Shown: positions 52,344-60,383 of the stretch, one piece after another
Numbering within the stretch: the first letter of the stretch is position 1
How the letters are laid out: each line of letters starts with the position of its first letter
Made by a program: the position numbers and the translations under genes
Assembly (NCBI GenBank): GCA_903855985.1
Contig: CAIOAO010000074.1
Location: 1-64,000, forward strand
DNA length: 64,000 bases
Direction: 5' to 3'
Source of the DNA: an uncultured Opitutia bacterium
GTDB lineage: Bacteria > Verrucomicrobiota > Verrucomicrobiia > Opitutales > Opitutaceae
The notes under the pieces: model-generated
What the model saw: the letters and a program-made list of their open reading frames with translations, nothing else
Told to the model about the DNA's origin: nothing
Databases searched by the model: none

Positions 52344-52419
52344 TGGTGGGCCGACTGGGATTTGAACCCAGACTCAAAGGATTATGAGTCCTCTGCTTTA
52401 ACCATTAAGCTATCGGCCC
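52344..52419 (-). tRNA. tRNA with anticodon CAU (elongator Met or Ile2)
   Basis: The 76-nt gene folds into a full cloverleaf: acceptor GGGCCGA/TCGGCCC, D arm GCTTAATGGTTAAAGC, anticodon stem GAGGA/TCCTT with loop CTCATAA, T arm CTGGG/CCCAG with loop TTCAAAT, discriminator A, and an encoded CCA end. The anticodon CAU and a non-initiator acceptor (first pair intact) leave elongator Met or lysidine-modified Ile2. I cannot decide between them from this gene alone. Confidence 0.95.
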
Positions 52420-52533
52420 CGTAACGCAGCGTGGTTAAGCAGCTTTGCCGGCCTGAGGAAAGCACACTGTTGGTCGCCGCGGGAGCCTGGGTGCTGGCCG
52501 GAATCGGCCGCGGACCCGAGCCGAACGTTCATT

Positions 52534-53820
52534 TTGTCGGAATTGCCTCCGGAATATTCCCCGTTCTTCATCGCCAGCTTGAATCTCGCCGACGCCATTG
52601 CCGCCACGCGTTCGTACATCGACGCCAACTGGGAAAAGACCTTCCGCGTGTCCCGCGAGGAAACCGCCAAGGAGATCTCCCTGCCCCGCCCCCACACCGT
52701 CCCGTCCACGGACCCGAGCATGTGGCTCTTCTTCTACTGGGACACCTACTTCACCAACCTCGGCCTCATCCGCCAGGGTCGCTTCGACCAGGCGCTCAAC
52801 AACGCCGAGAACATTATCTACGTCCTCGATCGCTTCGGCTTCGCGCCGAACATCTCCGTCAAGATCGCGCTCAACCGCAGCCAGATCCCGGTCTCCGCCG
52901 TGCTCTTCCAAGAGATCTACGCCCACTCGCGCGACAAGGCCTGGCTCGCCCGCGCCTATGCCGCGCTCGTGAAGGAATACGCCTTCTGGATGGCCCTGCG
53001 GCTCGCCCCCAACGGCCTCGCCACCTGCGGCAACTTCGCCGACCCCGTCACGCTCGCCAATTTCTACGAGGTCATCAAACACCGCCTGGCCGACATTCCC
53101 GCTGATCCCGTCGCACGCCTCCGCTACCTCCACCACAAGATGGCGGAATGTGAGGTGTGGGACTTCAACCCGCGCTTCGACCAACACGCGGCGGATTTCA
53201 ACCCGGTGGACACCAACGCAATCCTCTACCAGTTCGAAACCATTGCCGGCGACTTCGCCCGCGAACTCGGCCACGCCGACGCCGAACCGATCTGGCGCGA
53301 GCGCGCCGCCCGCCGCCGCGCCCTCGTGAATGAGTATCTCTGGGACGAGGCTAAGGGTTTCTATTTCGACTACGACTGGGCCCACCGGCGTCCCGGCCGC
53401 GTCGTCTCCGCCGCCCCGTATTTCGCGCTGTGGTCGGGCATCTGCTCCGACGCCCAAGCTGCCGCGCTCGCCCGCAATCTCCCGCTCGTCGAACGCGCGC
53501 ACGGCGTGATGACCTGCGCCGAGGGCAGCAACACCTCCGCCAACACCTACCAGTGGGACGCCCCCAACGCTTGGCCGCCGCTCCAGACCGCCGCGATCCT
53601 CGGCCTCCTACGCCACGGCTTTAAAGCTGACGCCCGCCGCCTCGCGGAAAAATACGTCCTGACCTGCGCCCGCAACCTCGCCACCACCGGCCAGCTGTGG
53701 GAAAAGTACAATGCTCTCACCGGCCGCATCGATGTCGCCGACGAATACAAGATGCCGCACATGATGGGCTGGACCGCCGGCGGCTGCGTACACGCCTGCG
53801 AGGTGCTCGAGTCCGACTGA
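52534..53820 (+). CDS. GH37 trehalase-like enzyme, cytoplasmic
   Basis: This 428-residue (alpha/alpha)6-barrel protein has trehalase features: STDPSMWLFFYWDTYF (about 58-73), close to the family PGGRFxExYYWDSYF signature, RSQIPVSAVLFQEIYAHSRD (about 115) and YQWDAPNAWPPLQTAA (about 338), matching the second signature QWDxPxGWAP. It would split trehalose or a related glucoside. No signal peptide is present. No ATG fits the family start, so I use TTG at 52534, which gives SELPPEYSPFFIASL. It is the first gene after the tRNA. Confidence 0.8.
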   Translation: MSELPPEYSPFFIASLNLADAIAATRSYIDANWEKTFRVSREETAKEISLPRPHTVPSTDPSMWLFFYWDTYFTNLGLIRQGRFDQALNNAENIIYVLDRFGFAPNISVKIALNRSQIPVSAVLFQEIYAHSRDKAWLARAYAALVKEYAFWMALRLAPNGLATCGNFADPVTLANFYEVIKHRLADIPADPVARLRYLHHKMAECEVWDFNPRFDQHAADFNPVDTNAILYQFETIAGDFARELGHADAEPIWRERAARRRALVNEYLWDEAKGFYFDYDWAHRRPGRVVSAAPYFALWSGICSDAQAAALARNLPLVERAHGVMTCAEGSNTSANTYQWDAPNAWPPLQTAAILGLLRHGFKADARRLAEKYVLTCARNLATTGQLWEKYNALTGRIDVADEYKMPHMMGWTAGGCVHACEVLESD

Positions 53821-53863
53821 GTGGCGGCCCAAGACCGCGGCGATCGAAGCCCGATCTCTGCAC

Positions 53864-53882
53864 GTCGGGCATAAAGCCCGAC
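53864..53882 (-). repeat. hairpin directly after the enolase-family stop codon
   Basis: GTCGGGC and GCCCGAC (7-bp arms) enclose ATAAA and end against the TAG stop (53883-53885) of the minus-strand gene. No T run follows on that strand. It uses the same word as the inner arms at 20230-20252. Confidence 0.75.
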
Positions 53883-55292
53883 CTACAGTTCCACGGGCTC
53901 CAGCGCGGCCAAATCCAGCCCCACCGCGCAGCCGAGGGGCGCGCGGAGCACCGTGCCGAGCTGGATTTTTCCTGCCTTCACGTCGAGCCGCGGCCAGCCG
54001 GCGGGGCTGCGGGTGTAAAGGTCGCCGTGGTGCGCGAGGATGAACTCCTGGATCGCGGTGGGAAACTGCGCGAGTCCAGTGAAGTAGTGGTGGCCGTTCC
54101 GCTCGATGCTCGTCACGCCGAGCACTGCCGCCACCGCGAGATCCTGCAGCAACGCCACCGGCCCGACATTCGTCAGGTCCTCGCCGCTGAGCATCGCCGG
54201 CAACCCGGTCGAGCGGCGCAGCGCGAGTAGGCAGGCGTGGCCCACGCCCTTGAAGATGCCTTTGCAATTCTTGTGACTCGTCCCGGCGTAACCTAGCGCG
54301 AGCGCCGCCGGCAGGCTGCCGAGCTCGGCGTCGGACTCATCAATGATGATCGGCGGACGCTCCGGCCACGCCGACCAGTCGGCCGCGGGCGTCAGCGCCA
54401 CGTCGCGGTGCAGCGGCTGCTCGATGAAGAGCAGCTTCGGCCAGAAGTTCTGCAGCTCAGGTTCCGCCAGCAGCGCGCGCATCTGGGCCGCAAATACCGC
54501 CGGGTCGCGGAAGCTCTCGTTGCCGTCGAGCGAGAACGCGTAGTCCCCGCCGCACTCGCGCGCCAGCACCGCCGCGATTTTCAACAGGCGCTCCTTCGCC
54601 CGCGCCACGTCGGCGTCGATTTTGATTTTGAAGTGGCGCAGCCCGTAAAACTTCACGCAGGCCGCCAGCGACTGGGGCAGTCCGTCGTGCACGCGATCAG
54701 CCGCGGCAATTTCTGACTCCTCGATCGAATCCACCAGCCCCACCGTGTGCCGCGCAAAAACTGTTGCTGGCGGCGTCGCCGGCAGCCAGTCGCGCACCGC
54801 CGTACCCGCCAGCGGCGGATGCAACGCACCCAGGTCCACGCCGAGACGGTTTTCACGCAACGCCACGGCGAACGATTGCCCGATTGAGCGGCAAAACGCA
54901 TCCAGTAACGCCCGCTCCACCAGCGACGTCCCGAAGTGCGCGAGCAGCGGCGGAATCTTGTGCGCGGTACCCCACAAGCCCTGCGCGGCATACAACTGCT
55001 GCCAGAATTGGAACGGCGTCGCCGCCTGGATTGTCCGGGCGCTGGCCACGGCGGCGCGGATCACGACCAGCATCTCGTCGATTTCATCGGCGAGCGCCCG
55101 GCTCGGGTCCTTGGTGAACCACTTCGGCGGCAGGTGATCCGCCGCGAGCCCCTCGTGGGTCTGCCCTTCGAGCTCAAACGTCAGGCGCAGGATCACGTGC
55201 GGCACCTCCGTCATCGTCACGATCCCATAGCGAAACGGCATCCGTGCGCGCAGTTGGATCCGGGAGAGTTCGGCGTGGCGGAGTTGAATCAT
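53883..55292 (-). CDS. enolase superfamily enzyme (mandelate racemase/muconate lactonizing type)
   Basis: This 469-residue protein shows the enolase-superfamily barrel residues in order: KxK in RHFKIKIDADVARAK (about 222), Asp in FSLDGNESFRD (about 254), Glu in LLFIEQPLHRD (about 291), Asp/Glu in PIIIDESDAELGSLPA (about 316) and a Lys in GTSHKNCKGIFKG (about 337). This set fits acid/base catalysis at a carbon next to a carboxylate, as in muconate lactonizing enzyme, dipeptide epimerase or related groups. The protein is about 100 residues longer than usual, with extra sequence in the capping domain (about 60-200). It stands alone, and its substrate is unknown. Confidence 0.83.
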   Translation of the reverse strand: MIQLRHAELSRIQLRARMPFRYGIVTMTEVPHVILRLTFELEGQTHEGLAADHLPPKWFTKDPSRALADEIDEMLVVIRAAVASARTIQAATPFQFWQQLYAAQGLWGTAHKIPPLLAHFGTSLVERALLDAFCRSIGQSFAVALRENRLGVDLGALHPPLAGTAVRDWLPATPPATVFARHTVGLVDSIEESEIAAADRVHDGLPQSLAACVKFYGLRHFKIKIDADVARAKERLLKIAAVLARECGGDYAFSLDGNESFRDPAVFAAQMRALLAEPELQNFWPKLLFIEQPLHRDVALTPAADWSAWPERPPIIIDESDAELGSLPAALALGYAGTSHKNCKGIFKGVGHACLLALRRSTGLPAMLSGEDLTNVGPVALLQDLAVAAVLGVTSIERNGHHYFTGLAQFPTAIQEFILAHHGDLYTRSPAGWPRLDVKAGKIQLGTVLRAPLGCAVGLDLAALEPVEL

Positions 55293-55363
55293 GGCCGGAG
55301 GCTGGACAGGTGAATTGGTTTAAACAATCCTACCGGTGCTTTCATCCCCGGACTCTTTTCCCC

Positions 55364-55930
55364 ATGAAATCCGCCCCCCTGCTGCTTGGTTTCTGCCTCC
55401 TCGCGCCCGGCCTGATCGCCGCTCCCCCGCACCCGACGGTGCTGCGGGTCAAATACAAGGATAAGATGCTGGAGGTGGTCCGCGTGCACCGCGACGACCC
55501 GTATGTGATCGTGGACGGCCACGAGACGCTGATCCGCTCCAAGCCCCTCTACTTCCTCGAGAACGCCAACGGCTACAGTGACAATTTTGTGCAGACGCCC
55601 CGCAGCTTGAGCGGAAAATTCCAGATGCGCGTGCTGGGCGACCATTATTTTAACGACCGGGAGGGCGGCATCAGCGCGACGATCACCTTCGAGGTGCCGA
55701 TGACGGCCCGGAAGACGATCAAGCACGGGTTTATCACCATCGCGATCGCGACCACGGTCGGTTTTGGTGAAATCATCGTGCACGGTCTGCCCGAGCTGCC
55801 GGCCGGCAAGCCGGTCAAGGTCAAGCTGGAGGTGCACCAGATGCCCAGCGTGAACGAGCCGGCTTATTTTGCGCAGATCTTTGACGATGAGGGGCGCGAG
55901 GTCCGGACTCCCGACTTGGCTCTGGCCTAG
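55364..55930 (+). CDS. exported hypothetical protein, cut short by an in-frame TAG
   Basis: The 188-residue product starts with a signal peptide (APLLLGFCLLAPGLIAAPPH, cleavage near 19) and continues with VLRVKYKDKMLEVVRVHRDD, VDGHETLIRSKPLYFLENAN and TITFEVPMTARKTIKHGFIT. I recognise no family in this part. The stop at 55928-55930 is followed in the same frame by 109 more codons without a break, ending in a TonB-C-like segment. The two parts therefore look like one periplasmic protein of about 297 residues split by a nonsense codon. The ATG at 55364 was chosen for the signal peptide. Confidence 0.7.
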   Translation: MKSAPLLLGFCLLAPGLIAAPPHPTVLRVKYKDKMLEVVRVHRDDPYVIVDGHETLIRSKPLYFLENANGYSDNFVQTPRSLSGKFQMRVLGDHYFNDREGGISATITFEVPMTARKTIKHGFITIAIATTVGFGEIIVHGLPELPAGKPVKVKLEVHQMPSVNEPAYFAQIFDDEGREVRTPDLALA

Positions 55931-56257
55931 AGTTATTACGCCCAGCGGGACCGCGCCCGCCTCGCCAAGGCCGTGGAGTCGTACGTAAAGAAATTTCCCA
56001 ACGCCGACCACGAGCTCGTCCCGGCCTTCACCCCCAGTCCGATTTTCAATTCCACCGCCGTGCTGCCGACCGGCGAGGTGACTGTGGAACTTAGCGTTAT
56101 GGAAGACGGCACCGTCGCCCATGTGGACGCCGGCATGATCGCCGACGACAGCGCCCGGGAGAGCGTGATCCAGGCGCTGAGCGGCTGGCTCTTCCTGCCG
56201 CAGCTCAAGGCTGGCCAGCCCGTGTTCTTCCGCGTCCGCGTGCCGCTGCAATTTTGA
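55931..56257 (+). pseudogene. downstream part of the interrupted exported protein, TonB C-terminal-like
   Basis: Reading on from the TAG in the same frame gives SYYAQRDRARLAKAVESYVK and then IFNSTAVLPTGEVTVELSVM, DAGMIADDSARESVIQALSG and WLFLPQLKAGQPVFFRVRVP. The last three resemble the TonB C-terminal/energy-transducer fold (variable substitution, then WxFxPAxxxGxPV). An independent start at the ATG at 55973 would lack a signal peptide, so this is more likely the severed C-terminus of the upstream gene. Confidence 0.6.
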
Positions 56258-56319
56258 GTCCCGTTCGTTCCGGAAATCAGCCGTCGCCAAACTTCCGGAC
56301 TCCGCCTCAAGTTCGCCCC

Positions 56320-56796
56320 ATGCGCAGGAAATCCGCCGACCAGTGGTTCGCCGAGTACGGCGAGAGCCACCAAGACCACGCCAACGAGCTGATCCACTGG
56401 ATTTGCGTGCCACTTATTTTCTTCAGCGTGCTCGGCTTCATCTGGGAAATCCCGACGCCCGGCGCGTGGGAAACGAGCCTGCCATGGTTCAACTGGTCCA
56501 TCGTGGCCATCGCCCTCGCCACCTTGTTTTACGCCTGCTTGTCACTGCCGCTCGCGATCGGCCTGCTGGGGTTCATGACCGTCTGCCAGACCGTGCATCT
56601 GCGCATCGAGATGATGACGCCCTGGCCAGTGGGGAAAATTTGCGCTGTCGTCTTCGTCCTCGCCTGGATCGGCCAATTCATCGGCCACCAGATTGAGGGC
56701 AAAAAGCCGTCCTTCCTGAAGGACGTGCTGTTCCTGCTCATCGGCCCCGCGTGGCTGCTGAGCAAGGTCTACAAAAAAGTCGGGCTCAACTATTGA
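56320..56796 (+). CDS. DUF962/Mpo1-like membrane protein
   Basis: This 158-residue protein begins KSADQWFAEYGESHQDHANE, followed by IHWICVPLIFFSVLGFIWEI. This is the pattern of the DUF962/YGL010w family, in which yeast Mpo1 is an iron-dependent dioxygenase of 2-hydroxy fatty acids. The conserved His residues of the first segment (SHQDHxNExIHWICVP) and the later WIGQFIGHQIEGKKPSFLKD are present. Four hydrophobic helices are visible (about 30-48, 60-85, 92-105, 112-128). It probably sits in the inner membrane. The ATG at 56320 matches the family start. Confidence 0.88.
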   Translation: MRRKSADQWFAEYGESHQDHANELIHWICVPLIFFSVLGFIWEIPTPGAWETSLPWFNWSIVAIALATLFYACLSLPLAIGLLGFMTVCQTVHLRIEMMTPWPVGKICAVVFVLAWIGQFIGHQIEGKKPSFLKDVLFLLIGPAWLLSKVYKKVGLNY

Positions 56797-56809
56797 GGTC
56801 CGCCCGCAT

Positions 56810-57925
56810 TCACATCGCCATGCGGGCCCAGCCGGTGCGGGCGGGGTCGAGGGGCGGCAGGCCGAGGATTTCCCGGCCAAGCGTGACGTAGTAGCGGTAG
56901 TTCTCCAACGGCGTGCCGTTGGGGATGCGGTGGTCGAGCCCGAGCGCGCAGCCGGTGCGCAGGGCCGGGGCGAGCTTGTACTCGAGCTCGCGGCGGATGG
57001 CCGCGCGGTCTTGGCGCAGCACATGCTTGTCAATGCCGCCGCGCATCGCGAGGCGCGTGCCATAGGTCTTCCGGACCTCAACAATGTCCATGCCGGCCGC
57101 GGGCTCCATCGGGTAGATGCTGGTGAGACCGCAGTCGAGGAGCGCCGGGATGACGGGGTTGATGTTGCCGTCGGTGTCCTGTTCGAAAATGCGCGCGCCC
57201 CGGGACGACACCATCTCCCACACCCGGCGGTAGTAGGGCTGGAAGTATTCGTTAATCTGCACGGGCCCGACGAGCGGGCCGGATTTTCCGGCAAAGTCCT
57301 CGTGCACCATCAGCTGGTCGATCTGCAGCGTCTCACTGAGCGGCTCGAGCACGCGCATCGTGGTGTCGGAAACCGTCGCCAGGATGTCCGCCATCAACTC
57401 GGGCTGCTCGTAGTACGCCAGACAGGCGACTTCCTCGCCCATCAGGTCGCGCGGAGTGTCGAACGCCCCCGGCATGTGCGCCACGACAAGGCTGCCTTCC
57501 GCCTGCGCGCGGCGCGCCGCCTCAATTTCATCCCAGTGGATCCGGGCCGGGTTGAAGGTGTAGAAGGGCTTCACGCGCAGCCAGTCATCCATGTCCTTCA
57601 CCGGAAAATTCATCGGCAGCGGGATGGTGGCAGTCTTTTTCAGGAGCAGCATCTCGCGTCCGAGGCAGTCGCGCTCCCGGCGGAGCTCGGCCGTGTCCTC
57701 CAGCACCACGGACGGCGGGCCCTGCAGGTGGGTGTACCCGCCACAAAACACCGTGGGCACGTAGTCCCAGTCGAACGCGGTCATCGCGATCTCGGCCTCG
57801 GACGCGCCTTGGGCGCGCCATTCGGCATCGAGCCCGATGAGCGGGCCGAAGAGTTCGGTGAACATCGGCCGCGGCGCGGCCCCGAAGGTCATGAGGTCGA
57901 GGTATGATTCACGGTTCCAGCGCAT
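56810..57925 (-). CDS. UroD-superfamily protein, DTDGN subtype
   Basis: This 371-residue protein has the uroporphyrinogen decarboxylase (UroD)/MtaA-type TIM barrel. The N-terminus MRWNRESYLDLMTFGAAPRP, the middle DQLMVHEDFAGKSGPLVGP and the C-terminal GTRLAMRGGIDKHVLRQDRA follow the superfamily plan. Where corrinoid methyltransferases of the MtaA type carry a zinc-binding His-x-Cys, this protein reads FEQDTDGNINPVIP (about 245). It is therefore neither a canonical zinc methyltransferase nor heme HemE. Members with this pattern are common in Verrucomicrobiota and Lentisphaerota genomes, and their reaction is unknown to me. It is the last of four minus-strand paralogues. Confidence 0.85.
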   Translation of the reverse strand: MRWNRESYLDLMTFGAAPRPMFTELFGPLIGLDAEWRAQGASEAEIAMTAFDWDYVPTVFCGGYTHLQGPPSVVLEDTAELRRERDCLGREMLLLKKTATIPLPMNFPVKDMDDWLRVKPFYTFNPARIHWDEIEAARRAQAEGSLVVAHMPGAFDTPRDLMGEEVACLAYYEQPELMADILATVSDTTMRVLEPLSETLQIDQLMVHEDFAGKSGPLVGPVQINEYFQPYYRRVWEMVSSRGARIFEQDTDGNINPVIPALLDCGLTSIYPMEPAAGMDIVEVRKTYGTRLAMRGGIDKHVLRQDRAAIRRELEYKLAPALRTGCALGLDHRIPNGTPLENYRYYVTLGREILGLPPLDPARTGWARMAM

Positions 57926-57945
57926 GGGATTGGGGGGAGGTTGGC

Positions 57946-58034
57946 TCACGCAGAGGCGCAAAGTCGCGGAGGTCGGATCATGGAATGTGGGGTTGAAATT
58001 CGATGGTCGTTCCGGTCTTTGCGTCTCTGCGTGA
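57946..58034. repeat. palindrome with 18-bp arms, TCTGCGTGA type
   Basis: TCACGCAGAGGCGCAAAG (57946-57963) and CTTTGCGTCTCTGCGTGA (58017-58034) are complementary with one mismatch. It fills the gap between two UroD-like genes. I recall this word as widespread in intergenic DNA of several phyla. Confidence 0.9.
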
Positions 58035-58039
58035 AAAAT

Positions 58040-59086
58040 TCAGCGTTGCCGGTGTTGCTCCAGGTACGCCCGGTACTGCTCCAGCATCGGGGCGGGGATG
58101 TTCGCCGGGAGGTGGTTGCCGGTGGCGAGGATCACCGCGCGGCAGGTCCGGGCCAGCTCGAGCGAGCGGTCGATCGAGGCGCGCACGGTCTCCCATTTCC
58201 CAAATGTCAGATCGCGGCAATCCACGGCGCTGCCCACGAGAACGGTGGTCCGGCCGTATTTTGCGGTCATCTCGGCAAAGTCCATCACCGGCTCGAAGAT
58301 CAGCCCGTCCGCGCCCGCGGCGACGATGTCGGCGGCGAATTCCCGAAAATCCCCGTCGGCGCAGAACAACACCTTCTTGCCGGCGCGCTTGAGCGGTTTC
58401 CACAGCTCGGCATAGCGCGGGATGATGACCGCGCGGTAGTAGTCGGGCCGCATGAAGGCGCCCGCGGTCCAGACAAAGTCGTCGTGCTGGATGATCGCCT
58501 CCGCACTGGTTTGCGCCCAGGCGTTCATGTGAAACTGTGTGCGACGGAAAAAGCCGTCGAACACCGCCTCCATCCGGTCGCGGTCGGCCGCGGCCTCGAG
58601 CAGCAGGTCCCAGCCAAACGCCTGGATCGCGCCCGACACGATCGTCTTGTAGTAACCGCCGGGACAAAGCTGGTCGGGGAAATTGCGGCGCTTTTCACCC
58701 AGCCATGCCTCGTAGGCCGCGACCTGTTCCGCCATCGTGGGCAACCCGTATTCCGTGACGGCGTCGAACGCCCAGACCTCCTCAGGATCTTGGAACGGAC
58801 TCTGGGTGGCCTGGTGCAGGTCGCTGCCGTCGGCCGCATATTCGGCGTGGCCCATGTTGGTGCAGCGGCCGAATTTCGCCCAGTCGCCCCGCAAGCCGTC
58901 CTCCGTGGTCCAGAGGAAGTCCAGGTCCCACTTGGCGTAGAGTGCGCGCGGGGCCGCCGCCGGATCGGCGCCGGTCACCACCGCGCCCGGCGGGACCGCC
59001 TGATGATACTCGAGGCTGTACTCCGTGCGGGCAAACCGCGGGACGGGCTTGAGCGCGAGCGTGTCGAGGGCGAGTTTAAGGCTCAT
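58040..59086 (-). CDS. UroD-superfamily protein, divergent active site
   Basis: This 348-residue TIM-barrel protein belongs to the same superfamily as its neighbours but is the most divergent in its metal region, reading KVLFCADGDFREFAADI (about 243) in place of His-x-Cys. Other landmarks are YAKWDLDFLWTTEDGLRGDW near the N-terminus, VWTAGAFMRPDYYRAVIIPR (about 200-220) and GLIFEPVMDFAEMTAKYGRT. The C-terminus lacks the usual Cys of MtaA-type proteins (AVILATGNHLPANIPAPMLE). It starts 12 bp after the stop of the next UroD-like gene upstream, indicating one transcript. Confidence 0.85.
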   Translation of the reverse strand: MSLKLALDTLALKPVPRFARTEYSLEYHQAVPPGAVVTGADPAAAPRALYAKWDLDFLWTTEDGLRGDWAKFGRCTNMGHAEYAADGSDLHQATQSPFQDPEEVWAFDAVTEYGLPTMAEQVAAYEAWLGEKRRNFPDQLCPGGYYKTIVSGAIQAFGWDLLLEAAADRDRMEAVFDGFFRRTQFHMNAWAQTSAEAIIQHDDFVWTAGAFMRPDYYRAVIIPRYAELWKPLKRAGKKVLFCADGDFREFAADIVAAGADGLIFEPVMDFAEMTAKYGRTTVLVGSAVDCRDLTFGKWETVRASIDRSLELARTCRAVILATGNHLPANIPAPMLEQYRAYLEQHRQR

Positions 59087-59098
59087 GGGTGGGTGCGG

Positions 59099-60226
59099 TC
59101 AAAACGCTTCACCGCGGAGGAGCTGGTGCTTGCGGCGCATGTAGTGCTCGAAGTTCGCGAGCGACACGTCCGGCGGAACGAGGTGGTCCACCGTGGGAAT
59201 GAACCCGCCCTCGGCGATGAGCGGCTGGAACGTGCGTAGATGCGCGTCGATCGCGGCGGGGTCCTTCGCCAGCTCACGCTTGTCCACCCCGCCCCACAGC
59301 CGCAGGTCGCGGCCGAATTTTTTCCGGATGTCCAGCGGGTCCATGTCGGAGGCGCGTTCCAGCGGCCAGATGGCGTCCACGCCGGCCTCCATAAAGGGCG
59401 GGATCACCAGCTCGCAGTTGCCGTCGGTGTCGATGACCACCCAGCGGACGCCTTGCGACTTGAACCAGGCCACCAGTTTTTTCAGCTCCGGGAGGATGAA
59501 GGTGCGGTAGCAGTCGGGGCTGAGCAGCGGGCCGTTCTTCATGCTCAGGTCCTCGTTGATGAACACGTAATCCGGCTTCACTCCGGCCGCGAGGAACGGT
59601 CGCGTCACCTCGATGGTGAAGTCGGTGATGAATTCCATCATCTCGTGCATCATCGCCGGCTCGTCATACCAGGCGTAGCTGAGGTTCTCGGTGCCCATCC
59701 ACTCGCGGGCGCGCCAGTAGTAGCCGAGGATGGAGCAGTTGCGGCCGAGAATAAGCGGGTGCTGGCGCAGGCCCCAACCGGGCAGTTGGAATTGCTGCCA
59801 ATACGCGGGGTAACGGACCGGGCTGGACGGACGGAAGCGGCGCTTCAGGTCCTGAAAATCCGCCGGCGTGGACACGGGAAAGCCGATGAACTCGTCCATG
59901 CTCGCCCGCATGCCGTCCACGGTACCGGTGATGAGCGCCTTGGTGGTGACGCCGTTTGCGCCCCGGATGATTTCGGTCTCTCCCTCGCGGCTGATCACCT
60001 GCACCTCGAACCCCGGCACCATGCCGGTGCCGACGTCGATGTACTCGCGCGGATCCAGGTCCCAGCGCGCCTCGCCGACGAACCAATCCCAGTGCAGTTC
60101 GTCGGCCGCCAGGCCTTCCTCGCGCCAGCGCTGCTTGGTCTGGGTCCACACGCCCACCTCGTGGTTGGGCACCCGGTCAACGGGCGAGTAATTCATGCAG
60201 GCGTGGAAGCGATCGAGTGGCGTCAT
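59099..60226 (-). CDS. UroD-superfamily protein, DTDGN subtype
   Basis: This 375-residue protein starts MTPLDRFHACMNYSPVDRVP with NHEVGVWTQTKQRW, the standard N-terminus of UroD-like methyltransferases. In the metal-site position it reads VVIDTDGNCELVIPPFMEAG (about 263-282). The middle has DYVFINEDLSMKNGPLLSPD and the end has IPTVDHLVPPDVSLANF. It pairs in type with the protein at 56810-57925. The ATG at 60226 is preceded by a C/T-rich leader that runs into the CCTGCTCC palindrome; the open frame to 60478 is a read-through of that repeat. Confidence 0.87.
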   Translation of the reverse strand: MTPLDRFHACMNYSPVDRVPNHEVGVWTQTKQRWREEGLAADELHWDWFVGEARWDLDPREYIDVGTGMVPGFEVQVISREGETEIIRGANGVTTKALITGTVDGMRASMDEFIGFPVSTPADFQDLKRRFRPSSPVRYPAYWQQFQLPGWGLRQHPLILGRNCSILGYYWRAREWMGTENLSYAWYDEPAMMHEMMEFITDFTIEVTRPFLAAGVKPDYVFINEDLSMKNGPLLSPDCYRTFILPELKKLVAWFKSQGVRWVVIDTDGNCELVIPPFMEAGVDAIWPLERASDMDPLDIRKKFGRDLRLWGGVDKRELAKDPAAIDAHLRTFQPLIAEGGFIPTVDHLVPPDVSLANFEHYMRRKHQLLRGEAF

Positions 60227-60238
60227 GGGAGGAAAGGC

Positions 60239-60365
60239 AGGAGCAGGGAGCAGGGGGTAAGGAGCAGGGAGCGGGGCGCAAGGCGCATGGAAAACCGGCC
60301 ATCGCTGATCTGGGCGAGGTTCAGTTTCCTGCTCCCTGCTCCCTGCTCCTTGCTCCCGGCTCCTG
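60239..60365. repeat. palindrome of GGAGCAGGG/CCCTGCTCC words
   Basis: The left side (60239-60276) is a run of AGGAGCAGGGAGCAGGG-type words and the right side (60327-60365) a run of their complements, each made of 7-8-nt units. It lies between two UroD-like genes and ends 13 bp before a start codon. Confidence 0.85.
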
Positions 60366-60383
60366 TTTTCAACGCGGCTCATT

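Noticed and set aside
55928-55930. In-frame TAG as a pyrrolysine codon, suggested by the nearby UroD-type methyltransferase-like genes
   Set aside because: The interrupted gene is not an MtmB/MtbB/MttB-type methyltransferase, and no pylS or amber-suppressor tRNA is visible in the window. Nonsense mutation or error is simpler.
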